A DNA stretch of 64,000 bases from Methylobacterium sp. E-066 (GCF_022829635.1 NZ_JAKSYO010000172.1:124001-188000), one strand, 5' to 3'. Shown: positions 43,387 to 55,048, numbered from the stretch's first letter. The notes: generated by a model from the letters alone, not told the origin. Program-made: numbers and translations.

Positions 43387-44340
43387 ATGACGACTCTCCT
43401 CTTCGTCGAGCACGGCAACGGTCAGATCAAGGACGGCACGCTGAAGGCGCTGACCGCCGCCAAGGGTATCGGCGCGCCGGTCCACGCCCTCGTGCTGGGC
43501 AGCAATTCGAAGGCGGTGGCCGAGGCGGCGGGCAAGCTCAACGGCGTCGACAAGGTCCTGAATGCCGATGACGCGGTCTACGACCACGACCTCGCCGAGC
43601 CGGTGGCGGCGCTGATCGCGTCGATCGCCGAGCCCTACGACATCGTCATCGCCTCGGCCTCGACCACGGGCAAGAACGTGCTGCCACGGGTCGCCGCCCT
43701 GCTCGACGTCGCGCAGGTCTCGGACATCATCAAGGTCGTCGCGCCCGACACGTTCGAGCGGCCGATCTACGCCGGCAACGCCATCCAGACCGTGCAGATT
43801 CCCGCCGGCAAGACCGTGATCACGGTCCGCACCGCGGCGTTCAAGGCGGCCGAAGAGGGCGGGGCTGCGGCCCCTGTCGAGGCCGTCTCCGCGGCGGCCC
43901 CCGAGGCCGGCGGCTCGACCTTCAAGGGCGAGGAAATCGCCAAGTCCGACAGGCCGGAACTGGCCTCGGCCCGGATCATCGTGTCGGGCGGCCGCTCGCT
44001 CGGCTCCTCCGAGAAGTTCCACGCGCTGATCGAGCCGCTGGCGGATGCGCTGGGCGCCGCGGTCGGCGCCTCGCGCGCGGCGGTCGATGCCGGCTACGCG
44101 CCGAACGACTGGCAGGTCGGCCAGACCGGCAAGGTCGTGGCGCCGGACCTCTACGTCGCGGTGGGCATCTCCGGGGCGATCCAGCACCTCGCCGGCATGA
44201 AGGACTCGAAGGTGATCGTCGCGATCAACAAGGACGAGGACGCGCCGATCTTCCAGGTCGCCGATTACGGCCTGGTCGGCGACCTATTCCAGGTTGTGCC
44301 GGACCTGCAGGCGGAGATCGGGAAGGCGAAGGGCCAGTAA
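43387..44340 (+). CDS. etfA: electron transfer flavoprotein alpha subunit
   Basis: This 317-residue subunit binds FAD and passes electrons to ETF:ubiquinone oxidoreductase. The C-terminal FAD domain contains ARIIVSGGRSLGSSEKFHAL, YAPNDWQVGQTGKVVAPDLY and GISGAIQHLAGMKDSKVIVAI, all standard for EtfA. It is the second gene of the etfBA pair and is followed by a hydroxybutyryl-CoA dehydrogenase, as in many rhizobia. Confidence 0.96.
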   Translation: MTTLLFVEHGNGQIKDGTLKALTAAKGIGAPVHALVLGSNSKAVAEAAGKLNGVDKVLNADDAVYDHDLAEPVAALIASIAEPYDIVIASASTTGKNVLPRVAALLDVAQVSDIIKVVAPDTFERPIYAGNAIQTVQIPAGKTVITVRTAAFKAAEEGGAAAPVEAVSAAAPEAGGSTFKGEEIAKSDRPELASARIIVSGGRSLGSSEKFHALIEPLADALGAAVGASRAAVDAGYAPNDWQVGQTGKVVAPDLYVAVGISGAIQHLAGMKDSKVIVAINKDEDAPIFQVADYGLVGDLFQVVPDLQAEIGKAKGQ

Positions 44341-44532
44341 ACAACTTGCGCGCTCGGACGGATTCAGCGGACGAGCATTGTCGCAACACGCGTATCGGCG
44401 GGTTCCTTCTGCGAACGAGAATGGTCTAGAAGTCATGGACGGTTCGCCTTTGCGCGGGCCGCGGCGTCGGTGCTGGCGCCACCCCGTCGGGTGGTCGCAC
44501 GTCGGTGCCGGTATGGGGGCACGGGTCGACAG

Positions 44533-45414
<882 letters not shown>

Positions 45415-45475
45415 GGCGCCGGCACGGATCGATCGTGACGTGGGACGGCGCCGGGCGCCGCCCCAAATCACAACA

Positions 45476-45781
45476 TCACTTCGCGGTGCCGCCGTTCGCG
45501 TTCGGCTGGGCCGGCTGCGGGTAGGACGGATTACCGCCCGGGACCGCGCTGCTGCTCGACGGCGAAGCGCCGCCGGACTGGCCGTTGACCGAACCTGTCA
45601 CTTCGCGCCGCGACGCATCCTGGCTCTGGCTGGCGTAATCCTTCGGCGCATTGGCGCCGTTCCAGGTCAGCAGGCCCACCGTGGCGATGGCCAGCAGGAC
45701 GAGGCTGGCGACCAGGACCCAGAGCACGGGCTTGCCGCGCTCGCCCTGCCGGCTCTCCTGCGGGTTCAGTTTCTCGGCCAT
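45476..45781 (-). CDS. small membrane-anchored Ser/Pro-rich protein
   Basis: The 101-residue protein has one transmembrane helix at about 19-39 (PVLWVLVASLVLLAIATVGL), a short basic cytoplasmic N-terminus, and a disordered periplasmic tail rich in Ser, Gly, Pro and Asn. AAGGA lies eight bases before ATG 45781. No function is known. Confidence 0.7.
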   Translation of the reverse strand: MAEKLNPQESRQGERGKPVLWVLVASLVLLAIATVGLLTWNGANAPKDYASQSQDASRREVTGSVNGQSGGASPSSSSAVPGGNPSYPQPAQPNANGGTAK

Positions 45782-45935
45782 ATCCAATCCTTCCCCGCCC
45801 GAACGCGACGTGCGCGACACGATTTCGTTACCGGCCGCCAACGCGGCGTCGCCGAGACGGGTTCCTGCCGATCGCTGAGGTTAGCGCGCACGCCGCCGAA
45901 ATGGATGCCGGTTCAGCGCGAGCGAGCGCGCCAGA

Positions 45936-46958
45936 TCAAAGACTCTCGCGGCCGGTGGTGAGCAGGATCTTGCCGAGATGGGCGCTCGATTCCATCAGTT
46001 CGTGAGCCTTCTGCGCCTGCTCCAGCGGGAAGGTCGCGTGCGTGACCGACCGGATCCGCCCGGCCTCGAGCTCCGGCCAGACATCCTTGCGCAGCCCCTC
46101 GGCAATCGCGGCCTTGTCGGCCTTCGGGCGGGGCCGCAGGGTCGAGCCTGTGAAGGTCAGGCGGTTGCGCATGATCGGGGTGATGTTCAGGCCGTCAACC
46201 TTGTAGCCGCCCATCAGGGCGATCATCACCAGGCGGCCATCCGGAGCCAGCGATTTGAGGTTGCGGGCAAGGTAGCTCGCGCCGATCATGTCGAGGATCA
46301 CGTCGACGCCGCGCCCGTCGGTCAGCCGTTTGATCTCCTCTGCGAAGTCGGCCTGCTTGTAGTCGATCGCCGCGTCGGCCCCGAGTTCCTCGCAGAACCG
46401 GCACTTCTCGGCCGAGCCCGCTGTGGCGAACACCCGGGCGCCGGCATGCTTGGCGATCTGGATCGCGGTGGCGCCGATGCCGCTCGACCCGCCATGCACC
46501 AGAAAGCTTTCGCCCTGGGCAAGACGGCCGCGCTGCACGACGTTGGAATAGACCGTGAAGAAGGTCTCCGGCAGCCCGGCCGCGTCGACCAGCGACAGCG
46601 CCTTCGGGCGCGGCAGGCAATGGGACGCCTCCGCGACGGCGAACTCGGCATAACCGCCGCTGATCACCAGCGCGCAGACCTCATCGCCGACCGAGAATGT
46701 ATCGACCCCCTCACCGAGCGCGGCGATGCGGCCGGCGACTTCGAGGCCCGGGATCTCGGTGGCACTGGGCGGCGGCGGATACAGGCCGGCACGCTGCATC
46801 ACGTCCGGCCGGTTCACCCCGGCGGCGACGACCTCGATCAGCACCTGACCCGGACCGGGGCTCGGCAGCGGCGCGGTCTCGACCGCGATCACCTCGGGTC
46901 CGCCGGGGCCGGTGAAGTGGATCCGGCGCATGGTCTCGGGCAGGGCGGGGCTGGCCAT
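45936..46958 (-). CDS. NAD(P)H quinone oxidoreductase, zinc-free MDR (PIG3-like)
   Basis: This 340-residue medium-chain dehydrogenase/reductase of the quinone oxidoreductase type is of the PIG3/TIGR02824 class. Features are AGVNRPDVMQRAGLYPPPPSA, GDEVCALVISGGYAEFAV, LVHGGSSGIGATAIQIAKHAGA (NADPH loop) and ITPIMRNRLTFTGSTLRPR. Zinc ligands are missing, as expected. ATG 46958 has GAGGA seven bases upstream. Substrate quinone unknown. Confidence 0.9.
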   Translation of the reverse strand: MASPALPETMRRIHFTGPGGPEVIAVETAPLPSPGPGQVLIEVVAAGVNRPDVMQRAGLYPPPPSATEIPGLEVAGRIAALGEGVDTFSVGDEVCALVISGGYAEFAVAEASHCLPRPKALSLVDAAGLPETFFTVYSNVVQRGRLAQGESFLVHGGSSGIGATAIQIAKHAGARVFATAGSAEKCRFCEELGADAAIDYKQADFAEEIKRLTDGRGVDVILDMIGASYLARNLKSLAPDGRLVMIALMGGYKVDGLNITPIMRNRLTFTGSTLRPRPKADKAAIAEGLRKDVWPELEAGRIRSVTHATFPLEQAQKAHELMESSAHLGKILLTTGRESL

Positions 46959-47160
46959 GGAAGTATCCTCAACGCATGCGTGGTCCGGGCCATGCCCGGA
47001 GGCGCGGTCCGGCTGTACTTGCGGCAATGGGCGCGCTTGGCAAGCGTGCGACGGGGTTCGAGCGCTCGCCGCCGAAGTGGGTACCGGTTCGGCGGCGAGC
47101 GCGTCACATCAAGACCTTAGAGGCGAACCCGATTGCGACGCGATCGGGAACGGCTCGAAC

Positions 47161-48399
47161 CTATCGCGCCGCGGCCTTCACGGCTGGTGGCAGGATGATC
47201 TGGCCCTGGGCGAGACCTTTGGGCCAGATCGCCACCTGCTTGCCGTCCTGCCACTGCGCCATCAGGCCGGTGACGAAGCCCGGCCCGTACTTGATCGAGT
47301 GGGTGAAGTCGTCGTCCCTGCCGTAGAATTGGGTGCGGCCGACCGTGCCGACCCAGTCGGTCTTCTCCAGGGCGTCCACCAGCTTGTCGGCCTCGGTGGA
47401 GCCGGCGCGCTTCACCGCGTCGGCGGTGTAGTAGACCTGATCGTAGGCCATGTAGCCGGCATAGGACGGATCGCTGCCGAAGCGCTTCTTGAACGCCTCG
47501 CTGAACGCCAACGACTTGTCGGTGATCGCGGCGCCCGGCACCGCAATGCTCTGGAAGATCACGCCTTGCGTCGCGCCATTGGTGTTGGCCCAAAAGGTGG
47601 AGGAGGTCGCCTGCGAGTTCATGCCGGTCATGGCGAGCGGCACCTGCTGGTTGCGCCACTGCACGGTGGGCTGCACGCCGACATGCGAGATGCCGGTGAC
47701 GATCAGGTCGGGCTTGGCCGCCTCGATCTTGTTGTAGATCGGCGTGAAGTCGCCCGTGTCCGGCGAGAACCGGATGTGGTCGACGACCTTCACGCCGATC
47801 TCGGGCAGGCACTTCTCGTAACCGACATCGAGCGGACGCGTCCAGGCCGCGTCCTCGCTCATGATGGCGGCGGTCTTCACCTTCATCAGATCAAGCAGCA
47901 TGTCCTTCGTCGAGTCGCAGATCGACTGCGCCAAAGCCGCGGACGTGAGGTATCCGTGGAAGGTGTACTTGTTGCGGGCGTAGTCCTTGTGGACCGCCAG
48001 GCTGATCTCGTTGGAGGCGGCGCCCGGGGTGATCATCGGGGTCTTGAGCCGGGCCGACCAGGGCATCAGCGCCAGCACCACCTCGGAGATGTAGCTGGCG
48101 ATGACGAGGTTGACCTTGTCCTCGCTGACCGCCCGCTGGAAAGCGCGGACCGCGTCGGAGGCCGAGCTCTTGTCATCGTAGGAGACCACCTGGATCTGGC
48201 GTCCATCGACGCCGCCCTTGGCATTGATCTCGTCGGCGGCGAGCTGGACTGCTTGCGGGATCGAGGCGCCGACAACCGACTGCGCTTCGGCGATCACCCC
48301 GATCCTGATCGGGTCCGCGGCCCGCGCCTCGCCCGCGGCCAACAACCCGGCCGCCAGCAAGGCCAAAGCCCGGCTCGTCACGCTGCGGTCCATCGCCAT
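47161..48399 (-). CDS. branched-chain amino-acid-type ABC transporter binding protein
   Basis: This 412-residue periplasmic-binding protein of the LivJ type has a signal peptide (MAMDRSVTSRALALLAAG... ending ARAAD). The ligand-binding fold follows: RIGVIAEAQSVVGASIPQAVQ, LAADEINAKGGVDGRQIQVV and GYMAYDQVYYTADAVKRAGS. The permease and ATPase genes are not adjacent, so it is an orphan and its ligand is unknown. GGAGGAGG lies just before ATG 48399. Confidence 0.9.
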   Translation of the reverse strand: MAMDRSVTSRALALLAAGLLAAGEARAADPIRIGVIAEAQSVVGASIPQAVQLAADEINAKGGVDGRQIQVVSYDDKSSASDAVRAFQRAVSEDKVNLVIASYISEVVLALMPWSARLKTPMITPGAASNEISLAVHKDYARNKYTFHGYLTSAALAQSICDSTKDMLLDLMKVKTAAIMSEDAAWTRPLDVGYEKCLPEIGVKVVDHIRFSPDTGDFTPIYNKIEAAKPDLIVTGISHVGVQPTVQWRNQQVPLAMTGMNSQATSSTFWANTNGATQGVIFQSIAVPGAAITDKSLAFSEAFKKRFGSDPSYAGYMAYDQVYYTADAVKRAGSTEADKLVDALEKTDWVGTVGRTQFYGRDDDFTHSIKYGPGFVTGLMAQWQDGKQVAIWPKGLAQGQIILPPAVKAAAR

Positions 48400-48558
48400 G
48401 GTGCTTCCTCCTCCGGGCCGTGCGGCTTTTGGCGCCGCATCGGGGTCGGACGATTTTTGTAGCATTCGGGCAGATGAATACAATGTGCATCCGACCGGAT
48501 CACGAAACACCGGTCGGCAAATCGATAGAACCGACGTTCGTCCGAGCGGAACGCCGGA

Positions 48559-49194
<636 letters not shown>

Positions 49195-49715
49195 CGCACA
49201 TCCCTCCAACCCGGAGGGGGAGGAATGCCGGAGCGGGGGCCGGGGCGCAACATGACTCGGTGCGAATATCCGTATTCGAAGCCGTCCATCCCCCGGCACG
49301 GGCCGGAGGCCGCCGGCGGTTGCGCGCGCCCATGGCGGCGCAGTCCACGCAGGGCTCGGACGGCGTGGCGACGACGCTTGGAAACCAACGAGGACGTCTC
49401 TAAACCTCAAGTAGACCGATTACAGCAACGACAGCAGAAGCCGCAGAAGACCTATCGGGTTGACCGGCAAACCTGTTTCACAAGTCCTACTCGATCAGAA
49501 TCTTGGAATCATTCCGAACTGATGGTGATTCCAATATAAATACAGTGTCACACGAATACTAAATCGGTTGAGAAAACAAATCTACGTGATCGTTCACTTC
49601 CGTGTAACTTTTTTGATGAATCACCCCACAATCTTACGGACTCAATGTTTACGCTCTTTCCAGATCCGCCTTCAGGCTGTTATTGGGCGCATCCACTGCG
49701 AACTTGGGCCAAACC
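49195..49715. other. intergenic region, partly AT-rich, upstream of the broken chemoreceptor
   Basis: The 521 bases between divergent upp and the chemoreceptor gene are less GC-rich from about 49,380 on and AT-rich from about 49,480 to 49,650 (for example ATATAAATACAGTG). No gene was recognised. The AT-rich half probably contains the chemoreceptor promoter. Confidence 0.5.
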
Positions 49716-51401
49716 ATGCGCCTCACCGTTTCTCTCAAGACGACGCTCGCGGCGATCTTCGGATTGTTCGCTCTGCTCGCGGCCGGCCAGGGAGGTTTGT
49801 CGATCATCGAACTGACCGACATCCGGCATTCGATGACGGAAGTGGCAAACAACTGGCTGCCCTCTCTGGTCCAGATCAATGAAGTCGAGATTGCGGCCTC
49901 GGAGGTGCGCATCAAGCAATTCCGCCTGATGACGCTCGACAGCGACCATCGCGCGGCGGGCGAGACTCAGCTCGCGGCAACGCTGGCGCAGTTCGGCGAG
50001 CGGCGCCGGGCCTACGAGCGCTTGATTACCAACCCCGAGGAACAGGCCCTGTACGACACCTTCGCGGCCCAATGGGTCCGTTACGAGCGGGTGGATGGCG
50101 AGATGCGCCGGCTGACGAGTTCCGGCCGGCAGGCGGACGCGTTCGCGATGCTGACCGGCGCCGACACGGTCAAGATCTATGACGATGCGCGCGCCGCGCT
50201 GTCCCGCCTGGTCGTCTTCAACGAGCAGAACGCGAAGAAAGAAGTCACCGTCGCGGTAGACCGGGCCAACACCGCGGCCGCGGCCGCCTGGGGCAACGGC
50301 ATCCTCTCCGTTCTCGCGGCGCTCGCGGCGGCGGCCTTCTCTCTGTATCGCATCTCGCGTCCGATCCAGCGGATGACGCAGGTCATGTCCCGGCTTGCCG
50401 GCGGCGACACCGGCGTGACGGTGCCGGCCCGGAATCGGCGCGACGAGATCGGCGCCATGGCGGCGGCCGTGGAAGTATTCAAGGACAACCTGATCCGTAC
50501 CCGCGCGTTGGAGGCCGAGACCGCACAGGCGCGCGCCGCCGCCGAGGAGCAGCGCAAGGCCGGCATGCGCCAGATGGCCGACAGCTTCGAGCAGGCGGTC
50601 GGCGGCATCATCGGCATGGTCTCGTCCTCGGCGACGGAGTTGCAGGCCACGGCCGGAGCGATGTCGGCCATGGCCGGAGAGACCTCCGCACAGTCCGGCG
50701 CGGTGGCGGCCGCCGCGGAGGAAGCCGCCAGCAACGTCAACACCGTGGCCGCCGCGGCCGAGGAATTGGGCTCCTCAGTGCAGGAGATCGGCCGGCAGAT
50801 GGACAGCTCGGCCAAGCTCGCGCAGGGCGCGGTCGACGAGGCCGGGTAGACCGGTGCCCTGGTGCACGAGCTGAGCAGCGCCGTCGCCCGGATCGGCGAC
50901 GTGGTCGGCCTTATCTCCTCGATCGCCGGGCAGACCAATCTGCTGGCGCTGAACGCGACCATCGAAGCCGCGCGGGCCGGCGATGCGGGACGGGGCTTCG
51001 CCGTGGTCGCTTCCGAGGTGAAGGCCTTGGCCGAGCAGACCGCCAAGGCGACGGAGGAGATCGCCGGCCAGATTGCCCGAGTCCAGGCCTCGACCGGCCA
51101 GGCGGTCAATGCGATCGGCTCGATCACCGCCCGCATCCAGGAGATCAGTACCGTCGCGACCTCGATCGCCGCAGCGGTCGAGGAGCAGGGTGCGGCGACG
51201 CAGGAGATCGTCCGGAACGTCGGTCAGGCGGCGCAGGGCACCGGCGAGGTCACCAGCAACATCTCGGGCGTCGCAGATGCCGCCGAGGAAACCGGACGGT
51301 CGGCGACCCAGGTCCTCGGCGCGGCCTCGGAGCTGTCGCGCCAGTCCGAGCACCTCCGCGCCGAAGTCTCCCGCTTCCTCGACACGGTGCGGGCGGCGTA
51401 A
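49716..51401 (+). pseudogene. methyl-accepting chemotaxis protein interrupted by an in-frame TAG
   Basis: The reading frame from ATG 49716 encodes TM1, a helical (4HB-type) periplasmic domain, TM2, HAMP and the first half of the signalling coil, then meets TAG at 50847-50849 (codon 378). The same frame continues without other damage to 51401 and encodes the missing hairpin tip (NLLALNATIEAARAGDAGRG) and the C-terminus FLDTVRAA. In the paralogues the interrupted residue is Gln, as in VDEAGQT, so the change is CAG to TAG. The truncated product would lack the receptor-kinase interaction tip. It is a recent nonsense allele, a sequencing error or, less likely, a readthrough site. Confidence 0.9.
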
Positions 51402-51416
51402 CGCCTATCGAAAGCA

Positions 51417-51440
51417 GGACCCGGCTTGTCGGCCGGGTCC
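51417..51440. terminator. hairpin between chemoreceptor and DUF2852 genes
   Basis: A 9-bp perfect stem (51417-51425 with 51432-51440, GGACCCGGC) with a 6-base loop lies between convergent stop codons. No T tract follows, so it is a probable bidirectional terminator by position. Confidence 0.55.
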
Positions 51441-51457
51441 CGTGGAGCAGACGAATA

Positions 51458-51919
51458 TCAGGCGGTGTAGGAGCCGCCCTCGCCCCGGCGCTTGGCCATG
51501 AAGGCGTCGAACTGCTCGCGGTCCTTGGCCCGCCTCAGCTCCTCGACGAAATCCGTGAAGGCGCGGCTCTCGTCTTCCAGCGCCTTGCGCTGCGCCTCGA
51601 GCCGGTCCAGCTCGGTACGGCGGTAGGCATCGAAGGCGGCGTTGCCGGTGCCGCCGGAATTGGCCGCCTCGAAGGCCTGGGCGAAGCGCGAGGCCGAGCG
51701 GCCGCCGCCCTCGAAGCCGGCGACGCCCCGGCGGGCGGCATCGCGCAGTTCCGCGAAGGCCGGATATCCGGCGATCTTCCAGGCGACGAGCGCCAGGCCG
51801 ACCGGCCACCAATAGATAAAGCCGACGACAATCGCGCCGATTTCGAGGGAGCGACGGGGGAAGGGGCCTGAACGGCAGAGCTTGCCGGTCGCCCAGGGGG
51901 AGGAGGATTGCGTGGTCAC
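51458..51919 (-). CDS. DUF2852 membrane protein
   Basis: This 153-residue protein has one hydrophobic segment at about 25-50 (SLEIGAIVVGFIYWWPVGLALVAW), then a charged coiled C-terminal part (LDRLEAQRKALEDESRAFTDFVEELRRAKDREQFDAFMAKR). This is the layout of the DUF2852 family, common in alphaproteobacteria and of unknown function. It converges on the broken chemoreceptor. Confidence 0.85.
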   Translation of the reverse strand: MTTQSSSPWATGKLCRSGPFPRRSLEIGAIVVGFIYWWPVGLALVAWKIAGYPAFAELRDAARRGVAGFEGGGRSASRFAQAFEAANSGGTGNAAFDAYRRTELDRLEAQRKALEDESRAFTDFVEELRRAKDREQFDAFMAKRRGEGGSYTA

Positions 51920-51976
51920 GGCTTGGCTCCGCTGCTCATGTGAACGGAGTTAACATGCGGGTGCCCAGGCGGGCTT

Positions 51977-52624
51977 TCAAGACCGCGATCGGTCGCCCGA
52001 TTGTGCCGCGCCATGGACCAGGGCCAGCACCCCGGCGCGCAGAAGCTCGTACTTGTCCGGAAAGCCCGGCCCCCGCGGCAGGTGCCCGGCCGCCGAGAGG
52101 GTCGCGAGGCCGTGGGCCAGCGCCCAGACCTCGAGGGCGATGAACCGGGGCGCGACGCCCCCGAACCCATCCGCGAAGGTGGCCTGCAGCGCCTCGACCA
52201 GCAGGTCGAACGGGGACGGGCGACCGGGCGGCGTCTCGGTTTCGGGGGCGGCGGCGACGGTGCCGCGGGTCTCGAAGATCGCCGCGTAATAGGCCGGCTC
52301 CTCTTCGGCGAAGGCCAAATAGGCTTCGCCCATCCGGGTGAAGCGTTCGAGCGGCGTGCCCCGAGAGGTCAGCGCCCGCGCGAGGCGGGCCGCGAGTTCC
52401 GCGAAACCGCGCCCGGCTAGCTCTTCCAGCAGCGCCTCGCGACCGCGAAAGTGCCTGTACAGAGCCGCCGGCGTCACCCCCACCAGGCGGGCGGCATCGA
52501 CGAGCGCGAACCCGCCGATCCCACGCTCGGCGATGAACCGGCGCGCGGCCTCGATCAGGGCCTCCTTGAGGTTCCCGTGGTGATAGCTTCGCCGGTCGCC
52601 CGGTCCGTCTCGCCAGGGTCGCAA
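51977..52624 (-). CDS. TetR/AcrR-family transcriptional regulator
   Basis: This 215-residue regulator has an N-terminal helix-turn-helix (RSYHHGNLKEALIEAARRFI, FALVDAARLVGVTPAALYRHFRGREALLEEL) and an all-helical ligand domain of the WHG type (AYLAFAEEEPAYYAAIFETRG). Target and ligand are unknown; it stands 58 bases upstream of the DUF2852 gene on the same strand and could be co-transcribed. Confidence 0.9.
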   Translation of the reverse strand: MRPWRDGPGDRRSYHHGNLKEALIEAARRFIAERGIGGFALVDAARLVGVTPAALYRHFRGREALLEELAGRGFAELAARLARALTSRGTPLERFTRMGEAYLAFAEEEPAYYAAIFETRGTVAAAPETETPPGRPSPFDLLVEALQATFADGFGGVAPRFIALEVWALAHGLATLSAAGHLPRGPGFPDKYELLRAGVLALVHGAAQSGDRSRS

Positions 52625-52896
52625 GGTGTCATGTCCTCCGCGCGTGCGCAGGCATTACGGTCGAGCCCGACGTTTGTTGCGGTCGCGAACGGGGGCCGAT
52701 CGCTTGACCCGCCGGAGAGCCTCTCACAAAACTCCCGCTGCGCTTTGCAGTGCAGAACGAGACTCTCCATGAACGGGCGTTTTGTGAGGTACTCCAAAAG
52801 GCGCACCGGGATCGGATCGCGCTCGGCCGAATCGCATCGCCCTTTGCGAAGACGGACATATCACTGCGGCCTTCGCCAGAGGGAAGACCATTCGGC

Positions 52897-53193
52897 ATGG
52901 CTTTCGTGAGTCTGAAAGCATGGCGCACGCGCTCGGCGGAACGCGCCGAGATCGCGTCGCGATTGAAACGGGACCTGATCGCCGCCCTCGGCCTGACCGA
53001 GGCCGACGCACTGGCGGTGAACGAGATCGCCTGCGCCGATCCCGGCTGCCCGGACATGGAAACGATCGTGCTGGTGATGCGCGCCGGCGCGCCGACCCGG
53101 GCGCTGCGGATCCGGCGTCCGATGGATGCGGTGGATGCCCAGGACATCGCCGACCTGATCGAGCAGGACCGGCAGGCCGAGGCCTCTCGATGA
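52897..53193 (+). CDS. conserved hypothetical protein with ACADPGCPD motif
   Basis: The 98-residue protein carries NEIACADPGCPDMETIVLVM, a pattern that recurs in small rhizobial proteins of unknown function, and a C-terminal RRPMDAVDAQDIADLIE. The upstream open frame back to 52,750 has low GC at third positions and is unlikely to be coding, so I start at ATG 52897. The two cysteines could bind metal. Confidence 0.65.
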   Translation: MAFVSLKAWRTRSAERAEIASRLKRDLIAALGLTEADALAVNEIACADPGCPDMETIVLVMRAGAPTRALRIRRPMDAVDAQDIADLIEQDRQAEASR

Positions 53194-53315
53194 TGTGACG
53201 GGCCGAGGCCGCGGGAGCCGCGCCATTGCGGCAGCGTTTCCCTGTCGTTCGTGTAACCACGACCGGACGGATGCCGAGAGACGACACACAATCGGTGCCG
53301 CCAGGGAGAAAACCC

Positions 53316-53711
53316 ATGACGATGCGCCGCCGCGGCATCCTTGCGCTGGTCTGCTCAGGTCTCGCCGCCTGCCTGTCGCCCGCCCTGGCCGGTGAGGCGA
53401 TGCCGTTCTCGGCCGCAGCCTTCGAGGCCGCGCAGAAGAGTGGCAAGCCGATCCTGATCGAGGTCAGCGCCCCCTGGTGCCCGATCTGCAAGACCCAGAA
53501 GCCGATACTGGCGCGTCTCGCCACCGAGCCGCGCTTCAAGGAGCTTCAGATCTTCGACATCGACTTCGACAGCCAGAAGGACCTGCTGCGCCGGTTCAAT
53601 GCGCGGATGCAGAGCACGCTGATCGCCTACAAGGGCGAGACCGAGACCGGCCGCTCGGTGGGCGAGACCCAGCCGGAATGGATCGAGGGCTTGCTTGAGA
53701 AGACGCTCTGA
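53316..53711 (+). CDS. exported thioredoxin-fold protein with CPIC active site
   Basis: The 131-residue protein has a signal peptide (MTMRRRGILALVCSGLAACL... ending ALAG) and a thioredoxin-like fold with the redox pair Cys55-x2-Cys58 (APWCPICKTQKPI). The downstream cis-Pro is not obvious (QSTLIAYKGETE). It is shorter than DsbE and similar to small periplasmic thioredoxins. An LAAC near the signal end could also be a lipobox. GGGAG lies eight bases before ATG 53316. Confidence 0.85.
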   Translation: MTMRRRGILALVCSGLAACLSPALAGEAMPFSAAAFEAAQKSGKPILIEVSAPWCPICKTQKPILARLATEPRFKELQIFDIDFDSQKDLLRRFNARMQSTLIAYKGETETGRSVGETQPEWIEGLLEKTL

Positions 53712-53826
53712 ACCGCCGCCCTCGACCGATCGGCCGGAAAAACCTTCCGGTTTCGTTCAGGCGGCGTCCGGCATAGCCAATTCGCCCCCGATCCGTCCGC
53801 GGGGGGCGAGACGGAGACCGTACCCG

Positions 53827-54999
53827 GTGACGCGCACCACCCCGCACAACGCTTCCGCGCCGAGCGCGATCATCGCGATCCCGGTGCGCAACGAGGTCGA
53901 GCGGATCGAGGCCTGCCTTCGGGCCATCGACGCGCAGGTCGGGCTCGCCCGGGATAGCCTCGGGCTGGTGCTGTTCCTGAACAATTGCACCGACGGGACC
54001 GACGCCCTGGTAGCCCGGCTGGTGCCGACTTTGTCGATCCCGGTGCGGGTCGAGACCGAGGATTTCTCCGGCGCGCATGCCGGCTGGGCCCGGCGCAAAG
54101 CCATGGATGCCGCGGCGGACTGGCTGGGGGATGCGGGGAATGTGGGGATGATCCTGTCGACGGATGCGGATAGCCGCGTGCCGCCGAACTGGGTCGTCCG
54201 CAACCGCGCCGCCATCGAGGCCGGCGCCGACGCGGTGGCCGGCCGGGTCGAGCTCGACGCCGCAGAGGCCGCTTTGCTGCCGCCGTCCCTGCCCGCCCGC
54301 GGCCGCCTCGAAGACATCTACGACGCCCTGATCACCGAGGCCGAGGCCCGGATCGATCCGGATCCGCACGATCCGTGGCCCTGCCACCGCACCGCGATCG
54401 GCGCCACCCTGGCGGTGACCCGCAAGGCCTATCTCGCGGTCGGCGGCATGCCGGAGATCCCGCTCGGCGAGGACGGCGCCTTCATCGCGCGGCTGATCGA
54501 GCACGGCTTGCGCGTCCGCCACGCCACTGATGTCTGCGTGACCATCTCGGCCCGTCTCACCGGCCGGGCGCCGGGCGGCGTCGCCGACACGATCCGCTCG
54601 CGCTGCGAGGAGCCGGACGCGCTGTGCGACGCCCGGATGGAGACGTTTCCCCGGGTGGTGCGCCGCTATCTCTGGCGGCGGCGGTTCCGGCGTCTGCACG
54701 GCAGAGGCAGCCTGCGCGCGAATCAGGCCTGGGCGCGCGCCATCGGGATCGCTCCCGCGGAGGCCGGCCGGATCGCCGCGCTCCCACTCGGGCAGGCCAT
54801 CGCGGAGGCCGAGCGCGCCAGCCCGCGCCTGGTGTACCGCCCGATCGGTCCGCGCCAGCTTCCCGGCCAGATCCGGCTGGCGCGAGTCGGCGTCGCGGCG
54901 ATCCGGCTGGTCCAGCGCGTCGCCGGCTTCGCCCGCTCGGCCGCGGACGCGGCGACCCCCAGGCGTCCGGTCGCCGATCCGCGCGGCGGAGGGATCTAG
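53827..54999 (+). CDS. family-2-like glycosyltransferase
   Basis: This 390-residue protein has a GT-A fold start (SAIIAIPVRNEVERIEACLRA), then LFLNNCTDGTD and a metal-binding DxD-type segment (ILSTDADSRVPPNWVV). Its C-terminal half is rich in Arg and helical (RRYLWRRRFRRLHGRG). It probably transfers a sugar from a nucleotide donor; acceptor unknown. The GTG at 53827 was preferred because the 44 residues before it look non-coding and would overlap the thioredoxin gene. No other polysaccharide genes are adjacent. Confidence 0.8.
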   Translation: MTRTTPHNASAPSAIIAIPVRNEVERIEACLRAIDAQVGLARDSLGLVLFLNNCTDGTDALVARLVPTLSIPVRVETEDFSGAHAGWARRKAMDAAADWLGDAGNVGMILSTDADSRVPPNWVVRNRAAIEAGADAVAGRVELDAAEAALLPPSLPARGRLEDIYDALITEAEARIDPDPHDPWPCHRTAIGATLAVTRKAYLAVGGMPEIPLGEDGAFIARLIEHGLRVRHATDVCVTISARLTGRAPGGVADTIRSRCEEPDALCDARMETFPRVVRRYLWRRRFRRLHGRGSLRANQAWARAIGIAPAEAGRIAALPLGQAIAEAERASPRLVYRPIGPRQLPGQIRLARVGVAAIRLVQRVAGFARSAADAATPRRPVADPRGGGI

Positions 55000-55048
55000 C
55001 CTGCGGTCATCCCCTCGGCATTCGAGGATTGTCCATTGCGCTGGGCTA

